DNA from: Amphibalanus amphitrite
Taxonomy: Eukaryota > Arthropoda > Thecostraca > Balanomorpha > Balanidae
Assembly (NCBI RefSeq): GCF_019059575.1
Contig: NW_024881867.1
Coordinates: forward strand, 62,001 to 126,000
Length of the DNA stretch: 64,000 bases
Direction of reading: 5' to 3'
Position numbers and translations under genes: made by a program. The notes under the pieces are model-generated. The model did not search any database, was not told the DNA's origin, and was given only the letters and a program-made list of their open reading frames with translations. Each line of letters starts with the position of its first letter. Position 1 is the stretch's first letter. Below, in pieces: positions 55,223-64,000 of the stretch.

Positions 55223-55834
55223 ATGTCATCTCCAGCCAAGATGGCCAAGAGCGCGCTGCGGAAGCGTGTCAAGGCAGCGGTAAGTCAGCTCAGCTCTGAG
55301 GAGCGCGCCCGGCAGAGTCAGGCAGTGACCCGTCAGCTGCTGGCGCTGCCACAGTACCAGCAAAGCCAACGCGTGTCCGTGTATCTCAGCATGCCGGACG
55401 AGATCCAGACGGGTGACATCGTGGCCGACCTGTTACGCGCCGGCAAACAGTGCTTCATCCCGCGTTACGAGTCCGGCTCGTCTCACATGGACATGGTGCG
55501 TCTGCACTCGGCTGCCGACCTCGCCGCGCTGCCCACCACCAAGTGGAACATCCAGCAGCCTTCCCTGGACGAGCAGCGCGAGGAGGCGCTCCAGACGGGA
55601 GGCCTCGACCTGATCCTGATGCCGGGTCTGGCGTTCAGCCGCGCCGGTCACCGGCTGGGGCGCGGCCGCGGCTACTACGACCGCTACCTGACGCGCTGCC
55701 GGGAGGCGCAGCAGCGGCCGCCCGTCACCGTGGCGCTGGCCTTCGCCGAGCAGCTGGTGGACGAGGTGCCCGTGGAGGAGACGGACGTGCCCGTGGACGT
55801 GGTCCTGTGTGCCGGCGGCGAGGGCGACCACTGA
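55223..55834 (+). CDS. MTHFS: 5-formyltetrahydrofolate cyclo-ligase (MTHFS), single exon
   Basis: 203 residues from the ATG at 55223, the usual length for the family. The enzyme converts 5-formyl-THF to 5,10-methenyl-THF with ATP, recycling the folate store in the cytosol. Family signatures are clear: VYLSMPDEIQT (substrate region), FIPRYES, HMDMVRL, TKWNIQQP, GGLDLILMPGLAFSR and the phosphate-binding loop LGRGRGYYDR at residues 145-154. The whole coding region is uninterrupted, unlike vertebrate MTHFS, which has introns. A second ATG at residue 7 has a stronger start context (AAGATGG) and could be used. It could in principle be a retrocopy, but no poly(A) or target duplication was noticed and the frame is intact. 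Confidence 0.94.
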   Translation: MSSPAKMAKSALRKRVKAAVSQLSSEERARQSQAVTRQLLALPQYQQSQRVSVYLSMPDEIQTGDIVADLLRAGKQCFIPRYESGSSHMDMVRLHSAADLAALPTTKWNIQQPSLDEQREEALQTGGLDLILMPGLAFSRAGHRLGRGRGYYDRYLTRCREAQQRPPVTVALAFAEQLVDEVPVEETDVPVDVVLCAGGEGDH

Positions 55835-57083
55835 GCGCCGGGCCGCGTCCGCAGCAGAGGGGTGCTCGGTGCCCAGTAGTCGGGGTAGCTGGGTAGCGAT
55901 GGCGTATCTGGGCTCTGAAGACCTTCAAACCTTTGCTAGAAGCATGTACTTGAATTTCGATCCTTTACTGGGATGTATTTGTAACAGGCCTGCTCTCGAG
56001 TTGAGACCGCGGGCGTGGCTGGGACGACTGCGCTGTGCCTACTGTCCTGTATAACCGGACACCGGTCTTGAACCAGCAAAGGAAACTAACTCGTAGCAAA
56101 TGCTGGGGATGAATAGTTATTAGTTTGGTAGACTGATTTTGTTTACGGGGCACATTGCTTATGATTCTGCAATAAGTGAGTAGCCAAGTGACTCATTAAA
56201 CTGCTCAAAGCCGTCAGCTACGTCGACTTCTCTCGAATACGTTATGGTATTACCGACAACCTTGGACAAGTGTCAGTCAGCCTCTACTTCGGTCTTTTTT
56301 CGAACTCGATGTTTAGGTGACTAAGCACGGGTGTCCTCGACTCTCGAGTGTTGTGGTGCAATATTTTGAGCGGTGGGCTTTCAGATATGAGGTCAAGGTT
56401 GATACTGCCCATCCTGGCCACATTAATTAGTCTCGGGGCACTGTATTTTCTCGAGGGGTCTGTTGCAGTCTCTCCTGAAGGCGTATAGATCTGAGCAAGA
56501 TATAAGCCAATTTTGTAACCAGGCCATTTTGTGCCGATAATAGATTTTATTTTCGAAAAACGTGTGTGAACGAACGACTTCTATGAGTAGCTGGACTGAC
56601 TGTGAACCATTTCTAAGTTAACAGAAGGACAGTTTAATTAGACAATTAGTCATGTGATAGCGCTCCTTTGTGTGCCCTGAGATGATGGTGCGTTCTGCGC
56701 CGGCCTACTATCCCTCAATCAGTAACCGGCGCACGGCGGACACCCTCTGCTCGGCCCAACATCCGGTACACCTGTGCCGATTGTTTTATTCAATCGCCGA
56801 TTTCTGTGCGCGCCGAGCGCGCCCTCAAACGACTGCCGTCACGCGACCATTACCGCGGAGACGTCGGTGGCACCACCGGCCCAGCTGGGCGTCGCCGCTC
56901 CATTATTGATGGCGTCACGGGTGCGGGCGCCCACAACACGGCCCGATCACCGGGCGCCGGACACAACACGGCGTCGTCAAGCCCGCGCCGCCGGGACCGG
57001 GCGCCCGTCGGCCGTCCGTCGGTCGGTAGGTCGGTCAGTGGCGCGCGGCGGGTCACAGCGACCAGGCGGCGGCGGGCGGTGTC
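55835..57083. other. Intergenic between MTHFS and the arrestin-domain gene
   Basis: No gene recognised. GC content rises sharply after about 56800, with repeated CGTCGGTCGGTCGG-like sequence near 57020, probably the promoter and 5' UTR of the arrestin-domain gene. Confidence 0.45.
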
Positions 57084-57098
57084 ATGGAGGGCACCTAG
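57084..57098 (+). promoter_or_regulatory. Short upstream ORF (ATG plus three codons and stop)
   Basis: ATGGAGGGCACCTAG lies 44 bp before the proposed start of the arrestin-domain CDS. If it is in the mRNA leader it could lower translation from the main start. Confidence 0.4.
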
Positions 57099-57142
57099 CC
57101 CCGGCCCCACTCGCCATCGCCCGGGCGCGGTGTCAAACGGTG

Positions 57143-60100
57143 ATGGGGGTGTCGCGGGGGACGGGTGCCGAGGACCTGCCGCCAGGGGTGGACGTGAAGG
57201 TGGTGTTCGAGAGGACCCCGGCCGCCTACCTGCACGGCACGTCAGTCGTCGGACGGGTGATACTGACCTTGGAAAACCAATTCGCCGTCACATGTGAGCA
57301 CCCGAAATGTGTGGGGCTGCGTAATCTCGCTTGTTTGCTATTTAGTGTTATGAGAGTTCCTCGTTAGTCGTAGATATCTTCCGTCTCACCATCTCTTACC
57401 CTTACCCTGTTGCCCTGAACAGTATCATGAAAGTCGTACGGAGGCAAGCAACTTCAGTCGACAGTCACTCCTCTCTTCCATATCCAATCAGGCGAGGTAC
57501 CCTTGCAATGGTTTTGAGGTCTGCCGAGATCCAGCGATATTATGAGCATGGAAAATCTAGAAAGCAATTTCCTTCCACGCACTGCAGCAGACGCATGTTA
57601 AACTGAACCTCAGGGTGGGCCATGGCTCGTGCTCATTCGCCCACCAGTGTTGATTCTCACTTCTCGGCGCCTGCAGTGTGCTCAAACTCAATACCCCGCT
57701 ATCCGGAACAGTATAACTTCAGGCGCTTACCCATCCTGCCATCTAGCGGCAACGATGAAAGTAGCAATGCTATCCGGAACAGCATAACTTCAGGCGCTTA
57801 ACACTCCTGCCATCTAGCGGCAATAATATAAGTAGCAATGCCATGCGGAACAGTATAACTTCAGGCGCTTTACACGCCTGTCATCTAGCGGCAGAGATAT
57901 AAGTGAAGTAATGATATGCGGAACAGTATAACTTCAGGCGCCTATCGCTCCTGCCATCTAGCGGTAACTATATAAGTAGTAAGGATATCCGGAACAGTAC
58001 ATATATTTTCAGGCGTTTACCTGTCCTGCAACCTAGTGGCAAAGATATGATAAGTTTTTATGCTTTCCTGAACAGCATAACTTTGTCATTTATGGCTGTC
58101 GAATAATTAGCAACGATTGACAATGCAATTGCGAATCACTACATATCAGCCCTCACCTCCCGTGCTGCAGGCATCCACGTGCGGTGTCGCGGCGAGACAG
58201 TGGTCTCTTTTGTGGACGCTGACCACTCTGTGCGGGCCTGGGTGCCGGACTCCATCACCACGCGGAAGGCGGCCAAACAGGCCCGGTCAGTGAGTCGCTG
58301 CACCAGCTCAGACCGCCGGCTGACCAGTGGCGGTGCAGTTATTTGTTTGAGTCGTAATGTGCGTTGCTAAGCGATATGGGAAGTTATGTAATTTTATGCA
58401 ACGCTTTGACGCGATTACTTAAATCATTACTTACATGTATGAGTATGACTTCAATCTCTAGCAAATAGGTAGTTACATAGTCCGGTTTGAATCGAATATT
58501 ACGTAGTACCGTAAGTACCCGGTTGGACATCGGCGCTCGTTTGAATTTGCACTTTGAAGCCGGACGGTCTTGCAAAGTCCATTATGAAGGCTTCGGTATT
58601 AGTGCTGTCGGCTGCGCATAAAGCTGCCATGGCACTGTATTGTTCACCGGCCACCACCCTCACACCCACTCCGTCCCGCGCCGGTTACAGAGTCCACCCC
58701 ACCGCATCACTGAAGACCGCGGCGCTGGTGGCCGACATACACTCTTTCGGCGCCTCCATCCTCAATGTCGGCCCCGGCGAGAAGTCCAAACGGACAGACA
58801 CCATCGGCAGTATGCTGCCGGCGGTGATCAGCTCTGCTCCGAAGCGGGCTCCGCCGGCCCCGGCGCGGCCCGAGTCTCTGCTCAGCGTGCCGCCGTCGGG
58901 TCAGGTGACCCCGGCCCGACCCAGGTCGCTGCTCAGTGTGGCCGCCTCGGAGAGGACCTCGCTCTACTCGCAGCCAATGTCTCTGGGCACGGAGCGCCAG
59001 ATGGGGCCGCAGACGGTGCCGGTGCGGGCGACCCAGACGCTGCTGGACCAACAGCGGGTGCTCTTCGGCATCAGAAACTCCGACTGTGAGTGGCGTGCAA
59101 TGGAGATGCTGGAGTCGATTTCATAACTTGTGCTGTTACAAAATACTATTCTATTTTATCGTCTTATATGATAATTATCAAGATTCCGATAAAAGAATAA
59201 GCAAATTGCCGATTTTTCTGTGGCAAGTTACTTTATAAATATTTATCGAATTCAATTGCATGAGCCCCTAATTTTGACGGGCCCATAACAAATGTTTCTG
59301 GCGTTCACTGACCTCCCGCTGACTCTCAAAAGCCGCTGCAGCCCCGCTGGCCCCGCTGACCTCACTTACCTCTCTCTGACCTCCCCCTGACCTCCCGCTG
59401 CCCCCGTCCCTCAGACGCCGCGCCGCTGCCGGCCGGCCAGCACCAGTACCCGTTCCGGTTCGTGCTGCCGGCCGAGCTGCCGCCGGCCTTCTCCGGGCGG
59501 TACGGGTTCGTCCGCTACCTGGTGACGGCCGTGGTGGAGCGTCAGATCCCGCTGCCGTCGCTTAGCCGCGCCGCCGCCTTCTCCGTCATACCCGAGAAGG
59601 GCGTCAGCGACGTCAAACACGCAGCGGTGAGCAACCCGTGGGACGATTGACGAGCGGTGGTGGGAATAAAATGTATGTAGTGAAGAAATGCTTCAGATAA
59701 GAATATCGTTTTGAAATACGTAGCTAGTTGGAAATTGAACGCTACGACCTGAAACAAGAAATTATTTCATGTGATTAAATGCACATTTATATCAGTCGCT
59801 TGTGTACCTACCTACATACTTACGTTGTTACATGTTTCTGCTCTCACTAGTGACGGATCTTTTCAAAGATACTCCGCTGGTACAACCGGCACTTGACCAG
59901 ATGGGCCCGCTCTTTTCGCCGTCAGACTGCGACTCGCAGCCAGGCCAGCCGGTTCTTGTGCGGGTTTTGCTGTCGGCGAGGTCCCCTCACCATTTCTCTG
60001 GAGGTGGGCCGCCGAGCCGCCGCGCCCGGTCAGAGCCTTCCCGTCAGCGGGGAGGCTCTCAACATCAGCGGCCGCGTCATGCCGGCAACGTCACTACGAC

Positions 60101-63100
60101 TTATGCAGGTACTGACGGCTTTAGGTACAGCTGACATTACCTCAAGACTTGTACGGGTTGTATGGGTGGGGTCATATTGTCCAGTTTCATGGAAATGCAA
60201 ATACCAACTTTAAAGATATGTCGAGCATTAGGTACTTACCAAAAGATCCACACCATTTGAATGTAGAAAGCAAATTGCAGGACATCGGAATGTTGCATAG
60301 TCAGCTCACTGATTATCTGGCGTAATTAAATTGTTGCTTTTGCACGTGACTGCTATTTTCTCATCTATTGTGATAATTAGGCCCCACAAATATGTAGTTC
60401 ACACAGCCCCAAACTCAGTCCACGAAGCTTCCAGCTAGATTAGGTGGCACCAAAGTCCTCATACTCGTCTGTCAAATTACGGCGTAACGGCCTAACGTCC
60501 CAACGGCGGTTCCACTACCAGGCTCAGCGCGGACCCAGTGTTTGTTGAGCATCGGTCGTTAGCCGCCGTATAGTTATACGAGTACCTACGGCGACTCCGA
60601 GGGGACTCGGCCACTCGACCAAAGTGGCACCGGCCGCCGGCGGCACGAGGAGCGCTGCTTGCCACGGGAGGCTCACGGGTGAACTGGTGCGGTGGTGTTA
60701 GACACTGTTACTGATGGGTGAGGTAGCGTGAGCTGCAGTGGCACCACGGCGTGCTGCAGTGGCACCATTCGGTGCCTCGAGTACGGTTCGTCACATGACC
60801 ATTGACCAATCCTTACTCGTAACAGCAACGACATAATCCTTCCTCTAGATGGCTATGATGCATGAACAGTACCTTGCCATGAAATCGAACATTTAAGCAG
60901 CAACACCGCACTTCAAACCATGTTGTGGGCTCTACCACCATGATTTAAATGTTTAATTGTAAGTAACCAGCTCCAAGGAGCGCTCAGCGGGACCGCGTTA
61001 CCTCACTACTCCGAAAATCAATGCGACTGCCATGCTATGGCACGCAGCACTCGTAACTCAGCGCTGCTACCACGGCAGCATAATGGCAGGTGGTCAGTGT
61101 ACCGGAGGTAGCGGTCGTAATGGCACCAGAATGCGGTCGGTATACCGAATATACAGGGGTCATCTCCGCCCACTCGGGGTGGTGAGGTCGGCCGGGCGAG
61201 CCCGGTGGGAAGCATAAATCACCAGTAGCAATGGCCAATGGACTGTATTTATGACCTCATGTCGCTCATGACCGTGTTGACACCATTACCTGCAGTTGGT
61301 AACTATGTAGCCCCTATTGTTGACCCCCCCCCCCATCCGCAGTTGGTGACCCGAACCGTCCCTGATGACCTGTACCTGCTGACCCCTCTCTTCCTCTGCA
61401 GCTGGTGACCCGTATACCACCTCTGCGTGCACATCCCTCGTTAGGCCCCCGTTGCCCGCGCCACTATCACCAAGCGTTCGCCTCAGTTGGCTGTCAGCGG
61501 CCGAAACCACTCGCGTCGGCTCGTTTGTAGGGTAGGACGGCCCCTAAAAACGCACCGACGGAGTGATAACGACGAGGTATATGGTCGGGATTAAGGATAT
61601 GCAGGTTTGACGAATCTCGAAGTCGCATCTATTAAATAGGTGAGGGTGGGTGGGAAACTTCTCGCCCACTCTCTGCTCCACTCGCCGTCCGTCGCAGTCG
61701 ACGACTGCCGTTCGCGCCTCTCGGCTCTCCTGCCAGCGGCGCGCCCGTTCCTACACTCCCCTTCGCACCACCCCTAGTCAGGGTCTGCCCCGCGTCTGTC
61801 GGCGGGGTGATTTATCTGTCTCCGACCCCCGTCTCCCTTTGCTCCGGTCACGTTCAGTGGCGCCCGGGCAGGGTCCTAACCTTCCATAGCCGCGTCGCCG
61901 CTATGAGTTGATTAGGCCCCCGTTGCCCGCGCCACTATCACCAAGCGTTCGCCTCAGTTGGCACCTGATGTATGTGCGTGCCGAGGCGTCGGCGGCGGAC
62001 CTGATGCATGTGCATGAGTATGTATGTGCGTGAGTTGCAGAGTAGCCGAGGCGTCGGCAGCGGGCCTGATGTATTTGCAGTGCGGAGTTGCCGGGGCGTC
62101 GGACGCATTGCAGTTGCAGAGTAGCCGAGGGGTCGGCGGCGGACCTGATGTGTGTGCATGAGTTGTAGGGTGGCCGGAACCAGGTGTTTTGTGTGTATCG
62201 CGTCGCAGGTTGGGGTGCCGCGTTGCACGACCCTTCAAAGCGTGCCTACCAGGCTCCCCGGTTTCCTTTACGATTGCGTGTGCGCTTAATATGCCTCTGA
62301 ATAGATGCGCGTCAGTCGCCGGGGAAACCATCCTCATGGTGGCGCCGCGTCAGTCGCCGGGCGACCATCCTCGTGGTGTCGCCGCCAAGGAACCGCACTC
62401 CGCTGTACGTACCCCCGAGCCGTGCTCGATACGCCTCACCTGCCGTGCCGGCGTTAGTATGCCTGACCATAGAATCCTTGTAGCCGTTGGTACTCCCCAC
62501 AGCTTCCCTGGCTCCCTTCTCGCTCGCTCTCCGCTCCACTCGCCGGCGGCCATGTCGGCGTTAAGGAGTGCGTGATCGGATAATCCTCGTAGCCGTTGGC
62601 ACTCCGCACGGATTCCTTAGCTCACTTCTCGCCCACTCTCTGCTCCACTCGCCGTCCGTCGCAGTCGACGACTGCCGTTCGCGCCTCTCGGCTCTCCTGC
62701 CAGCGGCGCGCCCGTTCCTACACTCCCCTTCGCACCACCCCTAGTCAGGGTCTGCCCCGCGTCTGTCGGCGGGGTGATTTATCTGTCTCCGACCCCCGTC
62801 TCCCTTTGCTCCGGTCACGTTCAGTGGCGCCCGGGCAGGGTCCTAACCTTCCATAGCCGCGTCGCCGCTATGAGTTGATTCCCACCGCAGTTGGTGACCC
62901 TTGTGTCCATTTGCTGACCCCCCCCCCTCCCTTTCCAGCTGGTGACGTACCGCACTGGCTCCGGCACGTCCCACCTGCTGGACCGGCGGGTGGTGAGCGG
63001 CGCCGAGCGCGGCCCGCTGCCGCCCGGCAGGTCAGAGACGTTCGCCGATCTGCGCCTGCTGGTGCCGCCGCTGCCGCCCTCCTTCAGCTGCCCGCTCATC

Positions 63101-63856
63101 GACGTCCGATACGCCGTGGAGGTGAATTACATACGATATAAACCGACCCGATGTAAACGGATCTCAGGTAAGCAGACATGAGATAAACCGACCCGATATA
63201 AACGGACCTGAGATAAATAGACCCAATATAGGCGGACCTAAGATAAACGGACCTGAGGTAAGCGGACCTGAGATAAACGGACCTGAGATGCACGAAACTG
63301 AAATAAACGGACCTGAGATATATAGACGGACTTGATGTGAACAGAACAAAGATACGTACGCTGAGATAAACAGACCCTAGCCGATCTAAACGGACCTAAA
63401 TGGACCCGAGATAAACGGACCTAAGATAAACGTCCTGGGATTAGCGGACCTGAAATAAACGGACGAGATAAACCGGATCAGCAACTAAGCGAACTTGAGA
63501 TAAACGGACCTGAAGTATACACGAAACCGAATGTAATTTAATCGCTTCCTAGAGTGGCCAGAACGGGGTCGTGTAGGGACGGTGCAGCGAGTCCATTGTC
63601 GACAGGTGACAATAATGCACCCAAACACGGGTTTTCACGTTGGAGAACTCGCCCGTTTCTCGTGCTAGAGGATTTACCCGGCCCGCTCCCCGGCAGGTGA
63701 CGATGGAGCACCCGGACCCGGTGCTCACGCTGCGCACCGCCGTACCGATAACCATCGGAACACTACCCTACCTGAAGCCCCCTGCCGACGAGACGCAGCC
63801 GGTCGTGGAGACGTCCACAGCAGCTCTCCGTCTGGGCGCCGCCTACAAACACCTCC
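57143..63856 (+). CDS. Arrestin-domain-containing protein (alpha-arrestin), 3' partial
   Basis: Seven exons in phase: 57143-57293, 58171-58285, 58691-59085, 59415-59626, 59926-60108, 62939-63121, 63697-63856. The last ends at a donor, so the gene continues past the window. The N-arrestin domain is seen in LPPGVDVKVVFERTPAAYLHG, GRVILTLENQFAVT, IHVRCRGETVVSFVDA, and PAGQHQYPFRFVLPAELP with RYGFVRYLVTAVVER. The C-arrestin domain begins FCCRRGPLTISLEVGR and runs through LLVPPLPPSFSCPLIDVRYAVE to AVPITIGTLP. Alpha-arrestins are adaptors linking membrane proteins to NEDD4-type ubiquitin ligases through C-terminal PPxY motifs, which would lie beyond this window. Exon 3 (132 residues) is long and partly Pro/Ser-rich, apparently an insertion in the N domain. 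The exon 5 acceptor was chosen for phase and its pyrimidine tract. Confidence 0.85.
57690..58040. repeat. Tandem repeat, about 75 bp unit, five copies
   Basis: Unit with CCGGAACAGTATAACTTCAG, GCGCTT and CCTGCCATCTAGCGGCAA followed by ATATAAGTAG. It lies in intron 1 of the arrestin-domain gene. It shares CTTCAGGCG and CCATCTAGCGRCA, in the same order, with the array at 4440-4725. Confidence 0.8.
59087..59414. other. Intron 3 of the arrestin-domain gene
   Basis: Short intron with repeated CTGACCTC near its 3' end (59310-59400). No other feature. Confidence 0.5.
60109..61440. other. Proximal intron 5 of the arrestin-domain gene
   Basis: No gene recognised. Near 61330-61410 partial copies of the exon-6 acceptor occur (CTGCAGCTGGTGACC, GCAGTTGGTGACC). 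They do not continue as coding sequence. Confidence 0.45.
61441..62938. repeat. Nested segmental duplications in intron 5 of the arrestin-domain gene
   Basis: A 257-bp segment at 61657-61913 recurs at 62624-62880 with no difference that I saw (offset 967). A 51-bp segment at 61441-61491 recurs at 61912-61962 (offset 471). Between them (61962-62180) is a minisatellite with GTAGCCGAGGCGTCGGC and GACCTGATGTATGTGC motifs. Further paired fragments (GTCAGTCGCCGGG; TCGTAGCCGTTGG) lie at 62300-62600. Open frames of 79 and 86 aa in the two 257-bp copies are identical shadows and are not called as genes. Confidence 0.8.
63130..63530. repeat. Degenerate 15-bp minisatellite
   Basis: Many imperfect copies of GAGATAAACGGACCT, in intron 6 of the arrestin-domain gene, starting just after the exon-6 donor. 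Minus-strand frames reading Leu-Arg-Ser-Val-Tyr repeats are artefacts. Confidence 0.85.
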
Positions 63857-64000
63857 GTGAGTAGTGTTCGCCGTCTATGTATACTGACACCTCCGCAGAC
63901 CGTAAGTACCTAAAGATTCCGTTATCCCTCCCAGACGACGACTAGTGACATTTGCACATGGTTGTTGTATGTAATTTGATGAAGTTGGTGCTCGATGATT
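63857..64000. other. Intron 7 of the arrestin-domain gene, to window end
   Basis: Begins with the donor GTGAGT. No further exon before the window ends. Confidence 0.6.

Noticed and set aside
59802-60134. Plus-strand frame at 59802-60134 as arrestin exon 5
   Set aside because: The arrestin C-domain sequence is in the overlapping frame that starts at 59926 in phase with exon 4.
61650-62856. Two near-identical 79- and 86-codon frames
   Set aside because: They lie in a duplicated intronic segment, share no known domain and have no splice partners; the identity comes from segmental duplication.
63096-63349. Leu-Arg-Ser repeat proteins on the minus strand
   Set aside because: Artefact of the 15-bp degenerate minisatellite.

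Overview
The window is nuclear DNA from a metazoan, most likely an arthropod. Genes are split into short GC-rich exons by long AT-rich introns with GT-AG borders, there are no bacterial-type operons, and transposons and simple repeats fill the space between exons. Arthropod affinity is suggested by a secreted juvenile-hormone-binding/group-7-allergen type protein and by the mix of I-type LINE, Ty3, hAT, TTAA-flanked and Foldback-like elements. A crustacean is my guess, not a demonstrated fact.

Five protein-coding genes can be reconstructed; exon phases agree at every junction used. (1) Minus strand, 13222 to 1949: a 7-exon gene for a 431-residue secreted protein with two JHBP/Grp7-like lipid-binding repeats. 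(2) Plus strand, 27475 to 39172: a 6-exon gene for a 275-residue secreted SOUL/heme-binding protein. (3) Minus strand, 44694 to 41070: the IMPACT homologue (RWD plus Impact/UPF0029 domains); its first short exon was not found. (4) Plus strand, 55223 to 55834: an uninterrupted MTHFS (5-formyltetrahydrofolate cyclo-ligase) gene. (5) Plus strand, 57143 to beyond 63856: an alpha-arrestin (ARRDC-type) gene that leaves the window before its C-terminal tail. These are unrelated housekeeping or secreted-protein genes; nothing suggests a functional cluster. Genes 1 and 2 are divergent, 2 and 3 convergent, 3 and 4 divergent.

The rest is mobile DNA, much of it delimited here by terminal repeats and target-site duplications (TSDs). 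A full-length I-type LINE (48283-54529, 13-bp TSD, both ORFs open) lies in the first recognised intron upstream of the IMPACT exons. A Ty3-type LTR element (19019-23741, 218-bp LTRs alike by eye, 5-bp TSD) has a broken 3' part of its reading frame. A Foldback-like element (9733-10907) has two 582-bp arms, an 11-bp loop and a 9-bp TSD. Four hAT-type elements have exact 8-bp TSDs (5736-6132, 36550-36840, 39897-40875, 45986-47552). Three TTAA-flanked elements, a deleted Tc1/mariner copy flanked by TA, and two copies of a roughly 1-kb terminal-inverted-repeat element packed with AGGTCA half-sites are also present. Minisatellites, (CT)n tracts and local tandem duplications are common, and several duplications abut splice sites.

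No tRNA, rRNA, CRISPR or viral gene was recognised. All calls come from reading the sequence; no similarity search or transcript evidence was available.
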